A DNA stretch of 64,000 nt from Litomosoides sigmodontis (taxonomy: Eukaryota; Nematoda; Chromadorea; Rhabditida; Onchocercidae): NCBI GenBank assembly GCA_963070105.1, contig OY718808.1:8971398-9035397 (forward strand), written 5' to 3'. This document shows positions 16,170 through 27,987 of this stretch, piece after piece. The first letter of the stretch is position 1, and every line of letters begins with the position of its first letter. The notes under the pieces are model-generated. The model did no database searches and was not told the origin of the DNA. It worked only from the letters and a program-made list of their open reading frames with translations. A program made the translations under genes and the position numbers.

Positions 16170-19100
16170 GCTGATGCTGACCGGTTGATTGGATATATCT
16201 GAGGTTTGATAAAACTTTGTGTGATTTAGGTAAGTAGCATGCTTGAAATGGTTTGTTTTAGAATCTCGAAATTGTGTTAAATTAACACTTGTAAATGCAA
16301 AGGATAGGCAGTTAGCGTAGGAATGCTCATTTTGTTAATTTATCATTCACTAATTATTTATAAGTAAAAAGCATTATTCCTGTGAAATTTAATCTTCGTG
16401 AAAGATTAGGATGCGCATTGCTTTGATTTAAACAATTTCTCATTAAATTGGAAAACGAAATAAGCCAATATTTTCTTTTGTTGAAATTAATCGATCATTT
16501 AGCCTTTTACTTTGGCACAGTTCTTGAAATCTAATTTTATTAAAGTTATAGCTAATTTACTGTTAGCTAAAATTGTAAATTGCAGTAATTTACAGTAGCC
16601 AAATAGTGAACAGATAAAACTTGCTACTCAACTAGACAGTTCGCGTTCCTTAAGAGCCTTAATTAAGCATTTGCGAAATTGAAGAAAATGAAGAAAGCAG
16701 GTAGCTCCTCCCGGTCATCAAGCGAATCGTCATCAGAATCGGTAATTCCCTCTTACTCTTTCCATGAAGCTTTCCTCCTCCCTTTGATCTATTTAGCACG
16801 CTTTCAACATTCACAAATATATTTCGTCATAGCGTTGTAATTTTCCATCCATTCAATGAATGAAAAAGTCTGAAATTGCTAAAATTTCAATTTTAGGAAA
16901 GAAGTGGCCGAGAAAGAACAAGGACAGTGTTATCAGAAGTGAGCATAAGTATGGAAAGCGTAAGTGAAAAATATTCCACACACGTACGATTGACTTTAAA
17001 CCGATCAATTGACTGTTCTCAATAAATTTTTTTTTCGTCGTACAAATCGTCGTTGCTTATTGTGAATAGTAAAATTTCAGAGGAACTGGGTCATTTGCAT
17101 TAACTCAACTACCTGTTGAGTTATAGTTTCGCCTAATCTGTATTTTGATTTGTCGCTACAATCACCTCCATTCTCCTATATGAGTCATAAAATACGTCAA
17201 ATTTCGTATTTGACTCCATCTGATTGCTTCTAACCATTCACTAATTGATTGTTTAATTCTTTGTGCAATAAAGAAATTGCTATATTGTGGACTTGGAAAT
17301 TAGAAATGTTAATATAAACATAAATTTCGAACAGATATTTATTTCCAGCCTTGTGGAAGCCTTGGTGTTCGACAAAGTGATGCTCAAAGCACGAAGACCG
17401 AGAAATCAGAAAAGTCAGATGACCATGAAGTAGGCGCGACCGCACGGAGCACTTCATGCGATATCTTCACGGATCAACGCAAATCGCGTGACGTTACACC
17501 GATACGACGAAAGACTGTTGGTGTTTTTTTTTTTTACTACAGCGAGAACTTTTTGTTTCTTTTAATTAGAAGAATTATTTCATTAGAATAGTGAAGAGAA
17601 ATATTGAAGGATGTGGAATCGTATCTCCTACGTGAGAAGAAAAATCCGTCGGATAAAACGAAAAAACCAACTGACGCTACTAATCGTTTTTCACGAAGAA
17701 CAAAAGAAAAAAAAACTCTTCAAACAAATGGTAAGTTGAAATTACATGAATAAACATCTCAGGAACTTAACTTTACCATATCTATTTCAATTTGCTATCA
17801 AAGAGAATTAATTTTCAACTGTTTCACATTCTTTAAATAACTTTTTTTTAATTTTTTAAATTTAGAAACGACAACACGTACAGTGCAAGGAGAAAACGAT
17901 TGCCAAGGTTGCAAATTCATAGAGTTCGAGCTAAAGACTCTTATAGCAAAGGTTATCATTTAATTTGTTGATAAGACTTGCTCATTGCTATCACTCTAAT
18001 ATCTGTGCATTATCATTTAGATGACAGAATTGGAGAGGAAAGTGAAATGGAGTTTGAAGATAGAAACACTCGATACTGGAAATTTCACGAAAAAGGTTTG
18101 CTAACAATTGAGCGATTTAGCTTCTTCATCTAAAACCTTTAATTAGCTCAAATTAAAAAAAGGTTATCACTTATCTTTACTCGTGTAATTATTTGTTGTT
18201 GAGTTTTTTTTTTTTAAATAGTTTTCAAATTACTATTATTTTGCTAAAGAAGAAATAAGAAAGGAACGAGCGCCATCGATATTTCCATCGCTGTTATTGT
18301 TAGCTGAGACTTTACAAATTATAATTTGTTTGAAGTGCGTAACAGTAATTTGGTTGTTTGTTTGACCTATAATTGTCGGCCTTGCTTGGAATAAAATTAG
18401 CAATTGTGCGTGAGAAGTGGAAGTGTTGAAAGTTTGAAATGAGCAATGATGTAAAAGGTCAAGTAGGTTTGTTTTATTTTTAGAGCGTTTATTGTAGGAA
18501 GAATTGGAAAAAAAAATTGAAGAGTTTCAAAATGAAATGCTAATTCAGAAGAGCCACTATGAAAAGGAATTGGAAGAAAGTATGAATGAAAAGGAACGAC
18601 TAAATATGGAAGTAACAATTTCTTAATTTGTAATAGATTGAATTCAAATTTTTGAAAATCTGTTGACGTAACTTGAAATTTTCTAGGTGATTATATATAA
18701 ATTATATTTAGTTGCATAATTTACAATTTTAATCGAAAGAAAAATTGTAGCTGTTAAAAGTGGAGGAGGAAATTAGTATGTTGGAAAAAGAAACGGAAAG
18801 AATAAGAAAAGAGAATGATCGCTACCTAATCATTATACAGGTGAATTTTTAACCAAACAAAAATTTAATTCCTATTAAATTTAAGATAAGGCAAATAAGT
18901 AGGATAAACTATGAGCAATGCTAACATTGCTCAATTCAAATTTTATTCAAAAAGTTCAGTGATAAATTTTAGTTTGAGACATTTGCGCCCAACAGAGCTT
19001 CATTTCTAATTTTAATTTAATTACGTTTAAAAGCTAAATTTGAGGATATGAGAAACAATTTCTCGAAATACGTTCGAGAGCAGAAAAATGAAATAATTCG

Positions 19101-20764
19101 TTCGGTAGAAATGAATAGGATCGCAAAAGAGCAATTGTATCAGTCCAGTGAAATGATGGCAAAACGATACGAGAGAATGTTGAAGGAAACGTGCGAAGAT
19201 AATTTGAAACTTTACATTGAACTTCACAAGATTCAGGGAACTCTTGAAGGCGAAGATGTTCAAATGTTACGATCAAAAGCATTCCAACAACAAATGAAGA
19301 AAAAATTAAGTGAATTATCGAGAAAGTTCAAAATTGAAGCAAGTAGTTCAAAGTTCAGACGGTTCGGTGCGGAAATCATGCAATATGTTGTTTATAATTT
19401 TGATGCAATAATTGAAACAATTTTACATGCCAATCCTTCATTTAATTTTCTTGCCGATCAACTTGCACTTTTCATCGAAGAAAAGATTTTAAATGAGGTT
19501 CGCATTTACTTACTTCACTTTCTATTTATTATTGCAACTGTCGATTTTATGCAAAACTGTTGGCGACAGAAGTATTAAGGAATGTGCTTCAAATGTTTCA
19601 ATGATTTAGCAAATTTCAGCATACACAATTTTCTAGCAGTCATTGCAATAAGCAAGAATTGGTAAAATACCAAGAATCAAAAAGTTTTGCGGTATCCTTT
19701 TCATGCAAACTTTTAACTTTTGTTGTGTTTGAAAAATGTCAATTTAATCTTATCGTAGTGATACTTATTGTATTCTAACAGTACATAGAAGAAAGAAAAT
19801 ATCACTACCGTAAATTCATCTGCCAGTAGTCATTATTAGAATTGGTACAGACACGAATGAGCAAAGATTGTTATCAGTGAGATTAGTGGGAGAGATTTCG
19901 ATGTGATATAATATCATAGACTGTTTGTATCAATCATGTACAACCGAGCATAATTGGATTCTTCAGCTGTTCAAAACAAAATTCCGCCGGAAAATTTACT
20001 CAATGTTGGAAGAGTTTATGAAAAAGCAGAGAAAAGAATTGTCTGAAAAAATGTCAACAGTGCTAGGTTGCGTAGAGCATGCTAATCAAGTATGAATTTA
20101 TGGCATTTAACAAGCAGTACATTTTAATTTTTTGAATTTCATCCCACACCTCTCAACACTTTTTATTTCAATCTGTGCAAAAATTCAACCAGTTTTTTAA
20201 ATATCTTTTTTCAGCGAATTGATGCAAGTCTAATCAGTCGTATTGGAAATATGAGTGATATAATTGCTTTAATTGATCGTAAACAGAGTGATCTTGCAAA
20301 GATGGAAGAAGCATTGGATTATAATTGTGCTTTGGTGAAGACATTTTCTGATCGAATCAGCAGCTTACTGATCAAAGGAAGAATTGATTCATGGAATTTT
20401 GATACGGAAAAGCGTAAACTGAGAGATTCGTGCATCTATCTCACCAATGGATACATGGTACTGCTCTTTTCCACAACATTTCATGTTTGCAAATTTGATC
20501 CGATTACGGTATGTGCGGTAGCTTGTAATGCTACGCATTACAGTACTTGTGAGTGTTTGTTACTGACGTTTCTTGCATTTACGGATTGAATTTCAGAATC
20601 TTGAAAAACGAGTGGAAAATCTGGAAAAGATGCAGGAGGAGCTGTGGTTAAAGGTCAGCATGTGTGCTTCAAGTGATGATGATGGAAGACGTGAGAAAAT
20701 GAGGCGAATGTTCCCTGCTCAGCATTACGTGGGAAAATCTATAGCTTTTTTTTCTTCCATTTAG
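15622..20764 (+). CDS. Coiled-coil protein of unknown function
   Basis: Family not recognised. Exons: 15622-15737, 16705-16741 (or a separate start at ATG 16688), 16897-16959, 17349-17516, 17610-17730, 17866-17951, 18021-18095, 18498-18611, 18751-18840, 19045-19497, 19967-20089, 20215-20457 and 20597-20764. All phases agree; length is 618 residues with the first exon or 585 starting at 16688. The N-terminal third is disordered (SSSRSSSESSSES, a run of Lys/Thr/Ser with TPIRRKT). A CxxC pair occurs in NDCQGCKFIEFELK. The middle is long Glu/Lys-rich coiled coil (MLEKETERIRKENDRY), then a mixed helical block (KFRRFGAEIMQYVVYNFDAI) and a second coil ending ENLEKMQEELWLKV. Exon 10 uses TTTGAG as acceptor. 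The layout resembles cytoskeletal, centrosomal or nuclear scaffold proteins, but that is only an inference. The link between the first exon and the rest rests on phase alone. Confidence 0.75.
16133..16167. repeat. (CA)n microsatellite
   Basis: A run of CA dinucleotides preceded by short CAGA units at about 16105-16121, within the long first intron proposed for the coiled-coil gene. Confidence 0.9.
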
Positions 20765-23060
20765 AATTTGCAAGGAAAGCCTTTACGAGAAAGGAATAGG
20801 AAACATTCCTATCTGTTCAGCACTTGAAAAATTATCAAATAATGAAAGTCTTTTGAGATTCTGAATTGCAATTTGTAAATGACTGACAATTTCATTGATA
20901 ATTTTAGTAATGTGTTCACTGGTGGAATTTGGACATGTTTTAGGAAAGCAGACGTTTTCTAGAAGGATCACTGAAAGAAGCACAGGACATATGATGATTA
21001 TTTTAGGCTTTTTTCTGAAATTTTATGCTTGAAATATTGCAGGTTAGTGTTTTTGTATTGATTATTATTTTATTTGATTTTCTGTTGAAACAAGAATATA
21101 ATTGTGAATTTTCATTTCGCTCTTTTTTCTTCTAAAATGAATTTTTCATTTTATATTATAAATTTAGATAAATTCATGCACCCAATTGTTTCACTGAATG
21201 AAAAAATGGCGATAAATTGAAAATGCTTTTTTTAGTTGTAGTGATAGTAGTGTTTTCTAAATGTTTTCCATTTCAAGTTATCAATTTCCGCTCTTTCGTT
21301 TGACATCATACTACTACTATCATCAATCGATCCGTCTTGTGTACTACATTATTTGAAAACTCCATTCACATTCACCCTTTTGTAGCTGTCTTCTATTACT
21401 TATTGGGGACCTTATTATCCATCTCTTTATCATCAACTTCTATAACAGTTTCATTATTGCCTGAAATTTTTTCGACAGCTGCGATTAACACGAAGCTTTC
21501 TCATCATTGGTATCATTTGCGTTATTTTTCATTGTATTATTTATTATTTGTTGAATGCAACGCGACGGAATATCTCATGTGAATTGCCGCAATTGAAGTT
21601 TGTGTTACTCAGATCTGTTTGCTGTTCTTTTTTGGCAGAGATTGTCGAATAAAGAAGAATTTCAATGAAATTTTTGATGAATTTTGCCATTACTTGCATC
21701 ATTGAGAGACAGATGTATATTGCCGGCCTATCCGATGGATTAAACATAGCATTTTGTAGAATGAAATTATCATAAAATAGAAATTTAAGAATGAAATGTG
21801 ATATTTTCGAGAAATTTTTGGAATTCGGATGAAGTTCGATTAAAGATTTTATGCGAAATAAAAGCTATGTTTAGTGCTTAGCTAGCGAAATGCAATGTAA
21901 GGAAATTTCAACTCATCGATTTCCGAGCCGTAATTTAATGATCGTCATATCTATGACATGTGCATAAAGTAAAAGTGAAATATTTTAGTTGTTTGTAAGT
22001 TCAGCTGAAATTTGCTAAATAATTTTTGCGTTTATTATGGTTAATTTAGTAAATTGTTAATGAAAATTTGAAACGAAAGAAAAAAGTTTATATGAATAAA
22101 GAGACCAACCCGAATCAATAACCATATCAGTGCTTGTCATTAGTGTTATCTTGAAATTTTACAGTTCATTCAATCCGTTTCAGATGAGAATGATTTTTTG
22201 CAGAGATGTAAAGGAGCAATGAAAATGTCTATTTAAGTCTTAAATTACAGTTACTCTTCTACTTAGTACAAATATTCCTTGTTTTTCATTATTTCTTTAC
22301 TTTTTCTTCCTTGACTTGACAGAGTTATGTGAGAGTCATTGTTGTGCTGGTGAAAGCTTAAAAAAAACATCTATTTAATATCGTTAATTTTTGTTGTGAT
22401 CGGTGAAACGCTTGATCAACTGCGATCAAACTGTACGGATAGCGGTATCTGGGAGGAGTGGAGTTCGCATCGAATAAATTAATTCATTTGATATTGTACG
22501 AAACTGGCTTCATAACACTTTCTTCTCAGGAAGAAATCATCTTCCAGGTTTCCTAATTTTTTTTCTCCTTATTACAACATTTACACATTCCGAGTTTCGT
22601 GTTGTGCCTCCTTCATTTACCAATTCAAAATAATTAATTCGAACCAAATCTGTCAATACTGTGATGGCGAATCTATGATAGACAGTAACAGAGGTGAAGT
22701 GCTTGAAAATTCAGTGATTGAATTAAACACTTTTTAAATTTCTTCTAATATTGGCAATAGTAGATTTTACAGCACTCATCATAGATGCTTCCTCTCTAAA
22801 TTATTGGAAACATCTGGCTAAGTGCATTAACAGAAAACAATCGCTTCAGCTTGAACTTTCACTGTACTTAAGGATTCTGTAAAAGGTCTTCTACCGTAAT
22901 TCATTCATTTCGAAAATAAGAATATGCGTGACTGACCTGTGCAGTCGAAATTCGCTAATCCTTCAGGTGGAATGGTTTGGTTGAAGAAATCATTTTAACA
23001 CTTTAATATTATCCTATAGATCCTCATCTTAGTTGTTTTGCCATTCGCACCTTATTGCCT
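20765..23060. other. Intergenic; no confident gene
   Basis: Follows the stop of the coiled-coil gene. Short protein-like frames occur on the minus strand near 22480-22560 (LEDDFFLRRKCYEASF before a stop), 22660-22730 (FSSTSPLLLSIIDSP) and 22947-23002 (DFFNQTIPPEGLANFD before GTCAGT). They could be 3' exons of the candidate minus-strand gene at 23.1-23.4 kb, but no complete set of splice sites joins them. Confidence 0.35.
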
Positions 23061-23067
23061 TCTACTA

Positions 23068-23370
23068 CTTACGCTGAGATTCGCTGTTTGCACTGCGTTT
23101 CTCACTCGTTGACGTTAGCATTGGTGGAGGAGTGAAGGCGTTCAATGACGTGGAGACTTGGTGAGGAGTGCTCAAGGATTAGAGGTAGAGAAGTACACGT
23201 ACATTTCCCCCTTGCCGGGTTGATGAGTGCGTGTGTGCGGTCTTGGCGAATTCTCGTATGTGCTCATCGTTTACGTTTCTTGACGTTTGTAATTGATTTG
23301 CTTTTTCAGGTGTACTAAATTTGAATTTTGTTGGAGTAATATGTGAAACAGGTAGTTTCCTTTCCGGCAT
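23068..23370 (-). CDS. Candidate divergent gene, 5' exons only
   Basis: An ATG at 23370 opens a frame beginning MPERKLPVSHITPTKFKFST and running through charged, Ser/Thr-rich sequence to about 23200. A second protein-like stretch follows (STSLNAFTPPPMLTSTSEK) and ends at a good donor, GTAAGT, near 23068. Joining the two needs a very short intron of about 42 bp (GTGTAC to CCAAG) or a frame shift. Product unknown; composition suggests a disordered, possibly nuclear protein. Its ATG is 18 bp from that of ADCK1 on the other strand. It may be a chance frame over the ADCK1 promoter. Confidence 0.35.
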
Positions 23371-23388
23371 GAGATATAGTTGCCAACA

Positions 23389-26300
23389 ATGGTAAAAAAC
23401 ACTGGCCGTTTGCGTAAGTTGGCTATCGGTGCTGGAATTGCGGTGTGTAGTTCAGCTGTTGGGGTTCTGTACGATCAAGAACTATTTCTTCAACTTGGAC
23501 CCTTTCGTGTTATTCGTGCTGGTGTTACGGTACACTAACTTAATTTTCTTCACTTGTTAGGGTCGATTGAGTGCAGTAGAAAATGGTTGTATTTTACCTT
23601 TACATTATTAGATTAATTATTAGAATTGTTAAGATGAGTGATATGTTGTGGTTGTTAAAAAGTAATATTGCAGTACCTCCAATCTTAAGTTTTTCGAAAG
23701 CAAAAATATGTTAGGATAGGTTAAGTTTGCTGCAAAAAATACAGAATTTGTTGTTTAAGAGATATGAAAAAAGAACGTTAGTATAGCTTCTTCAGATGTT
23801 TTCCAATTCTTCAGGTGCTTTGCATTATAGCCGATTATAAATGGACTATGTGGACTTGTCCGGATAGAGGAACATTGTATCATCAGAAATTAAGTTCAAC
23901 GCATATCAGAAGTGCTCGAAAACTGCTGAAATTAGCTGAGAACAATGGTGGTGTTTATATCAAGGTAAGAGTTATATTCGGTATGCAATTTTCAAGTAAT
24001 ATTTTGAGTGTTGGTTGGAATGTGAGGCATATTTGTTACTCAACAGGATCTAACATTGTAATTTAATATTGTATAGGACTTTTTTTGTAATTGTATATGA
24101 CTTTTTTTTGAAAAATATTTTGCAGCACATTGTATATTTAGATTGGGCAACATTTGGCTTCTCTAGAATATCTTCTTCCGGTTGAGTACACGGATGCTTT
24201 ATGCGTTTTGCATTCAAGAGCACCTGAAAGTAAGCTGGCTCAAGTGCGGAAAGTTTTAAAAGAAGATTTGAATGCTGAGGTGGGTAAATCGGTTAATATT
24301 TGTATAGTAGTGTTATACTCCTTTAGTAGTTTTGGAGGAACCAAAATCTAGGTTGTGTTGTAGGTAACGCTAAAAATAGTTTTAATTGTTCATTATTTGG
24401 CTTTGCGACCTGTCATCTGTTTTATTTACTTGTTACTCATGCGTGACAGCCATTGTCTACTGCGTTAACACAGGTAATGTAACACGGAGGACTCATTAAT
24501 ATTAATGCACATAATTGTATTTGGGCAATTTTTTTCCAGCTGGAGGACGTATTTGTGGAATTTGATGAAACTCCGAAAGGTTCTGCTTCGCTTGCACAAG
24601 TGTACCGAGCAGTTTTAAGAAAAAATAACGAGAAAGTTGCTGTGAAAGTGCAACATATCCATGTAAAGCCAAGGAGTTGGGCTGATATTAAGACGATTGA
24701 GGCACGATCTTTTTGTCAGATAAGAAGGGCCTGCACAGGTGAAAATAGCAGCGCAGAATATTGAATGACTTTAGTACAAAAGATGGCCTCACTATTTCTG
24801 GTTTTTTCTGTGTACTTATTAGGAACCGGGTGACTGATTGACTTAGTAGATAATGCCAAGGCGTATTGGATAAAGATTTAGATGATCAAATAAGAGAGGT
24901 CTTTTTTCCAGGCCTTAACTAGGTTGGCATCAAGGCTTTTCCCCGATTTTTATTTTATTTGGTTGGTGGACGAAATGAAACGGAATTTGCCTAGAGAACT
25001 GGATTTTAGGGTTGAGGCGGCAAATGCGAAAAAGCTGAAGGAAATGTTTTCACATCTCGATTATTTTAAGGTACTTGTAATAAACTGAGACTTTATTTTA
25101 AATATGGATATGTATATAGATGTAAAAGGACAGTGTGTTTGACAGTTGTGTTTCTTTCATTTTAGCAGCTATGAAAGAGAACTATTTCATCGCTCTATAT
25201 TATAAAGTGATTAAGTGAAATTATCTTTTCACTTTATTTGTTATGAAACACTAATGTTGAGCTTACTTAAGGGAGGATTGTTTCCAAACATGAAAAATGC
25301 TATCAAGTAACTCTTTCTTATATCTATAATCGTTAATTGCAGATTCCAAAAATCTATGATGAATATACTACTGAACGTGTTCTCACTATGGAATATTGCG
25401 ATGGCGCCCAAATAAATGATTGCAATTATTTTACGCAAAACCATATAAATCGCTATGATGTAAGTACAAGAGTGTAATGGAACAACGAATGACTTATGTG
25501 GTTTTGATTGTTTAGTGCTTGCAGTATTTATATTTTCTTATTAGAATGTTGGTATTTTTTTTATTCGGAATTTTACGTTATAATTGTAGAATATAATTGA
25601 CTAAAAACGTTGTTGTTCCATTTTTTGAGTTGGATTCCATCAAGTAAATATGTTTTTTTTATAGGTTTGTCGTAAGCTGGGTGCACTATTTAGTGAAATG
25701 ATCTTTATTAATGGCTACGTTCATTGCGATCCACATCCTGGGAATGTTTTGGTGAACAAGGGGGAAGATGGGCGTGTTTCGATCATTCTTTTAGATCATG
25801 GACTTTATTTGGTAAGCTTTTCTATTGGTGGTCTATTCATATAAAATTTTAGCATGAATTTTAATCCATATAAATTTATATTCATATAAATTTATAATTT
25901 TAATTTATATGAATTTTAATTCATATAAAATTTTAAATAGTTTGTGCAGAAATTGTTGATTTGGCCTCAGGATGTGAGTTCGTGCAAGGAATTGAAAAAG
26001 TACATGATGTGAATGTGAAGGATAGAACGGAATGTGAAGGATAGATTTGTAGCTGTGTATAAATCTTCGAATAATTAAGAGTTTGCTGTTTTATTTCGAT
26101 TTATTACAGGCAATGGATCCAGATTTCCGGATAAAATATTCTAAGTTATGGCTAGCATTATTAGGACGCGATTTAAATGAAATTAAGGTTTGCTTAATTT
26201 ACTTCTGCAGTACAGTTCTAATGTTTAACTCTATAAATTATAATTTTTCCAATAATTTTTAGAAATGTGCGCAGTCAATGGGTGTGGGTGATCTTTACGG

Positions 26301-27166
26301 TCTTTTTGTCTGTATGGTAACAAATAGATCTTGGGATGCGATTAGTCGTGGAATCGACAGATCAGCTCCTACACATGAGGAGGCAAGTTAAATTTTGCTT
26401 CTTGTGAATTATAACATATATACACACATGTTGTGTGGTATTTTGGTTTTCCTGAGAATATAAAAATATTTGCCGTAAAGAATATTGAACAAAGTGAAAT
26501 GTAGATTTTTTAATATGATGCACTATGCAGCAGTTTGGTAGACCTTTTTAATTAAGAGGTTTATAGAAGCGAGAGATCAAGTCATACGCTGCTGCGCTGA
26601 TACCCGAAATTTCACAAGTTCTAGAACGGATGCCACGCGCAATGTTATTAATTTTGAAAACGAATGATCTGTTGAGAAGTATAGAATATCGATTAGGGAC
26701 ACAGGGGCGAGCCGATACATTTGTTCAGGTATTGTTGCTGATTCAGTAGTTTTATTTATTGTGAAAAATAATTTGGAATGTTCTCTATTTAGATAAAATT
26801 TATTTAGATGAATTTATATTAAAAAATACATACGACATCAATAGATGCGACATCTGTTAATCTTAAAAAAGGCAATACTTCTTGCTGTTCTGCCGTTGCA
26901 GACGAAAAAGAATAACCTGTTCAAGAAATACTAAGATAGTAGTGTAAGCAGCTAAAAAATCGAGCGTTGCAGCAGAAATTTATATTCGCTTTCAGATGAC
27001 TCGTTGTTGTGTTCGATCAGTTCACCAACGTTCTGCTGAGCGAGCGAACTCGTTGCTGATAAAAATTTGCATTTATGTGCGCATGTACATCACCCTGTTC
27101 AAAATAACAGCTTTCGAGTATTATTTGATGTTCACTAATCCATTTTATGCTAAATCTATCGAGTAG
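23389..27166 (+). CDS. ADCK1: aarF-domain (UbiB-family) kinase-like protein, ADCK1
   Basis: Atypical kinase-like protein of mitochondria, linked in animals to mitochondrial membrane and lipid homeostasis. Eleven exons (23389-23529, 23815-23964, 24142-24279, 24540-24701, 24912-25070, 25343-25459, 25665-25811, 26110-26187, 26263-26382, 26567-26728, 26996-27166) give 514 residues, close to human ADCK1 (about 530). N-terminal hydrophobic segment LAIGAGIAVCSSAVGVL. UbiB hallmarks: KxGQ motif (VYIKIGQHLAS), Ala-rich loop PKGSASLAQVYRA, VAVKVQH, the NLPRELDF block, catalytic loop HCDPHPGN, and metal-binding LDHGLY. The last exon is the short hydrophobic tail ending KSIE. Two introns lack GT donors: exon 9 ends before GCAAGT, a standard GC-AG type, and exon 4 before GCACGA, a poor one. 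Both are set by protein continuity. Downstream on the same strand is the MBT gene. Confidence 0.95.
25840..25940. repeat. AT-rich repeated and palindromic segment
   Basis: Repeated copies of a motif close to TTCATATAAATTTTA, in both orientations, within ADCK1 intron 7. They could fold into hairpins. A short direct repeat (GAATGTGAAGGATAG, twice, at 26011-26044) follows in the same intron. Confidence 0.7.
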
Positions 27167-27987
27167 TATATGGCAGCATCGATTTCTGTTAAATGTTTTT
27201 ATGATTTTCTATTTTTACAATTTTCTGCCTTATTTTTTTCACTTCTGTTGTTCTACGCATTTTATTCACCTTTGCTGAAAATATTTTTTTTGCTGAATGA
27301 AAAACAATGCATGCTCATATGCTGTTTGAATTTATTAAATTTGACTTCGATTCCCCTATGTATTACGTATGATCTCTTTTAGCTTTCCGGTTTTATACAT
27401 TTATCGAAATTTTATTCAACTTTGTTATTGGTACTTTGAAAGTTATCGTATGAGCACTTCATCGTTTACTTGCGCTACACATTGGTGTGTTGCAAGTTTT
27501 TTCGCTTCCTTATGAAAATGGAGTATTTTTGAATTTATGATGGACATGGGCCAGAAAAACGGATATAATACATTCGGACAAGAAATTAAGGGAACACATA
27601 TGAATCGATAAAAGCAGCGGTTGGCAGGAAATATAAGTGACTCTATTTACAATGTCCAAATAAAATACTTTATTTCGATATGAAAATATTCTGGTATTCC
27701 TGAGGATATCTCCTTTTGGTGGCGCGGTCAAACATTGATTACAAATAGGCATAAAATTCTAGGAGAGTTTGCAGTGGCAATAGTAGATCGGTTTGATACA
27801 TCTCTGTTCTCCAATCTTCTGCAGTTCTGGGAAATGTATGAGTGTTTGAACGGTTTATAGTTGTATTCAATGATTAGGGACGATGTTGTGAAGTAAATGT
27901 AAAGTCTCCTCGCGACATTGTCTTACGTTTAAGGTACAGGAACTGTTTTTAGGATAAATTTTTCATAGTTTTTTTTTTTCCTTAAAG
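27167..27987. other. Gap between ADCK1 and MBT gene
   Basis: Expected to hold the ADCK1 3' end and the start of the MBT gene. I searched for an ATG-bearing exon ending in phase 0 that would join the exon at 27988 and found none that convinces. Open frames here are T-rich and have no family resemblance. Confidence 0.45.

Noticed and set aside
22660..23005. Extra exons of the minus-strand candidate gene at 23.3 kb
   Set aside because: The frames are protein-like, but in-frame stops lie just upstream with no AG acceptor between, so they cannot be joined with confidence.
24702..24764. ADCK1 exon 4 reading through to GTGAAA at 24739
   Set aside because: Joining that donor to 24912 puts a stop in frame and inserts non-conserved residues.
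27170..27382. 70-codon Phe/Leu-rich + strand frame
   Set aside because: Begins just after the ADCK1 stop in T-rich DNA, has no splice context, and its hydrophobicity is explained by TTT codons.
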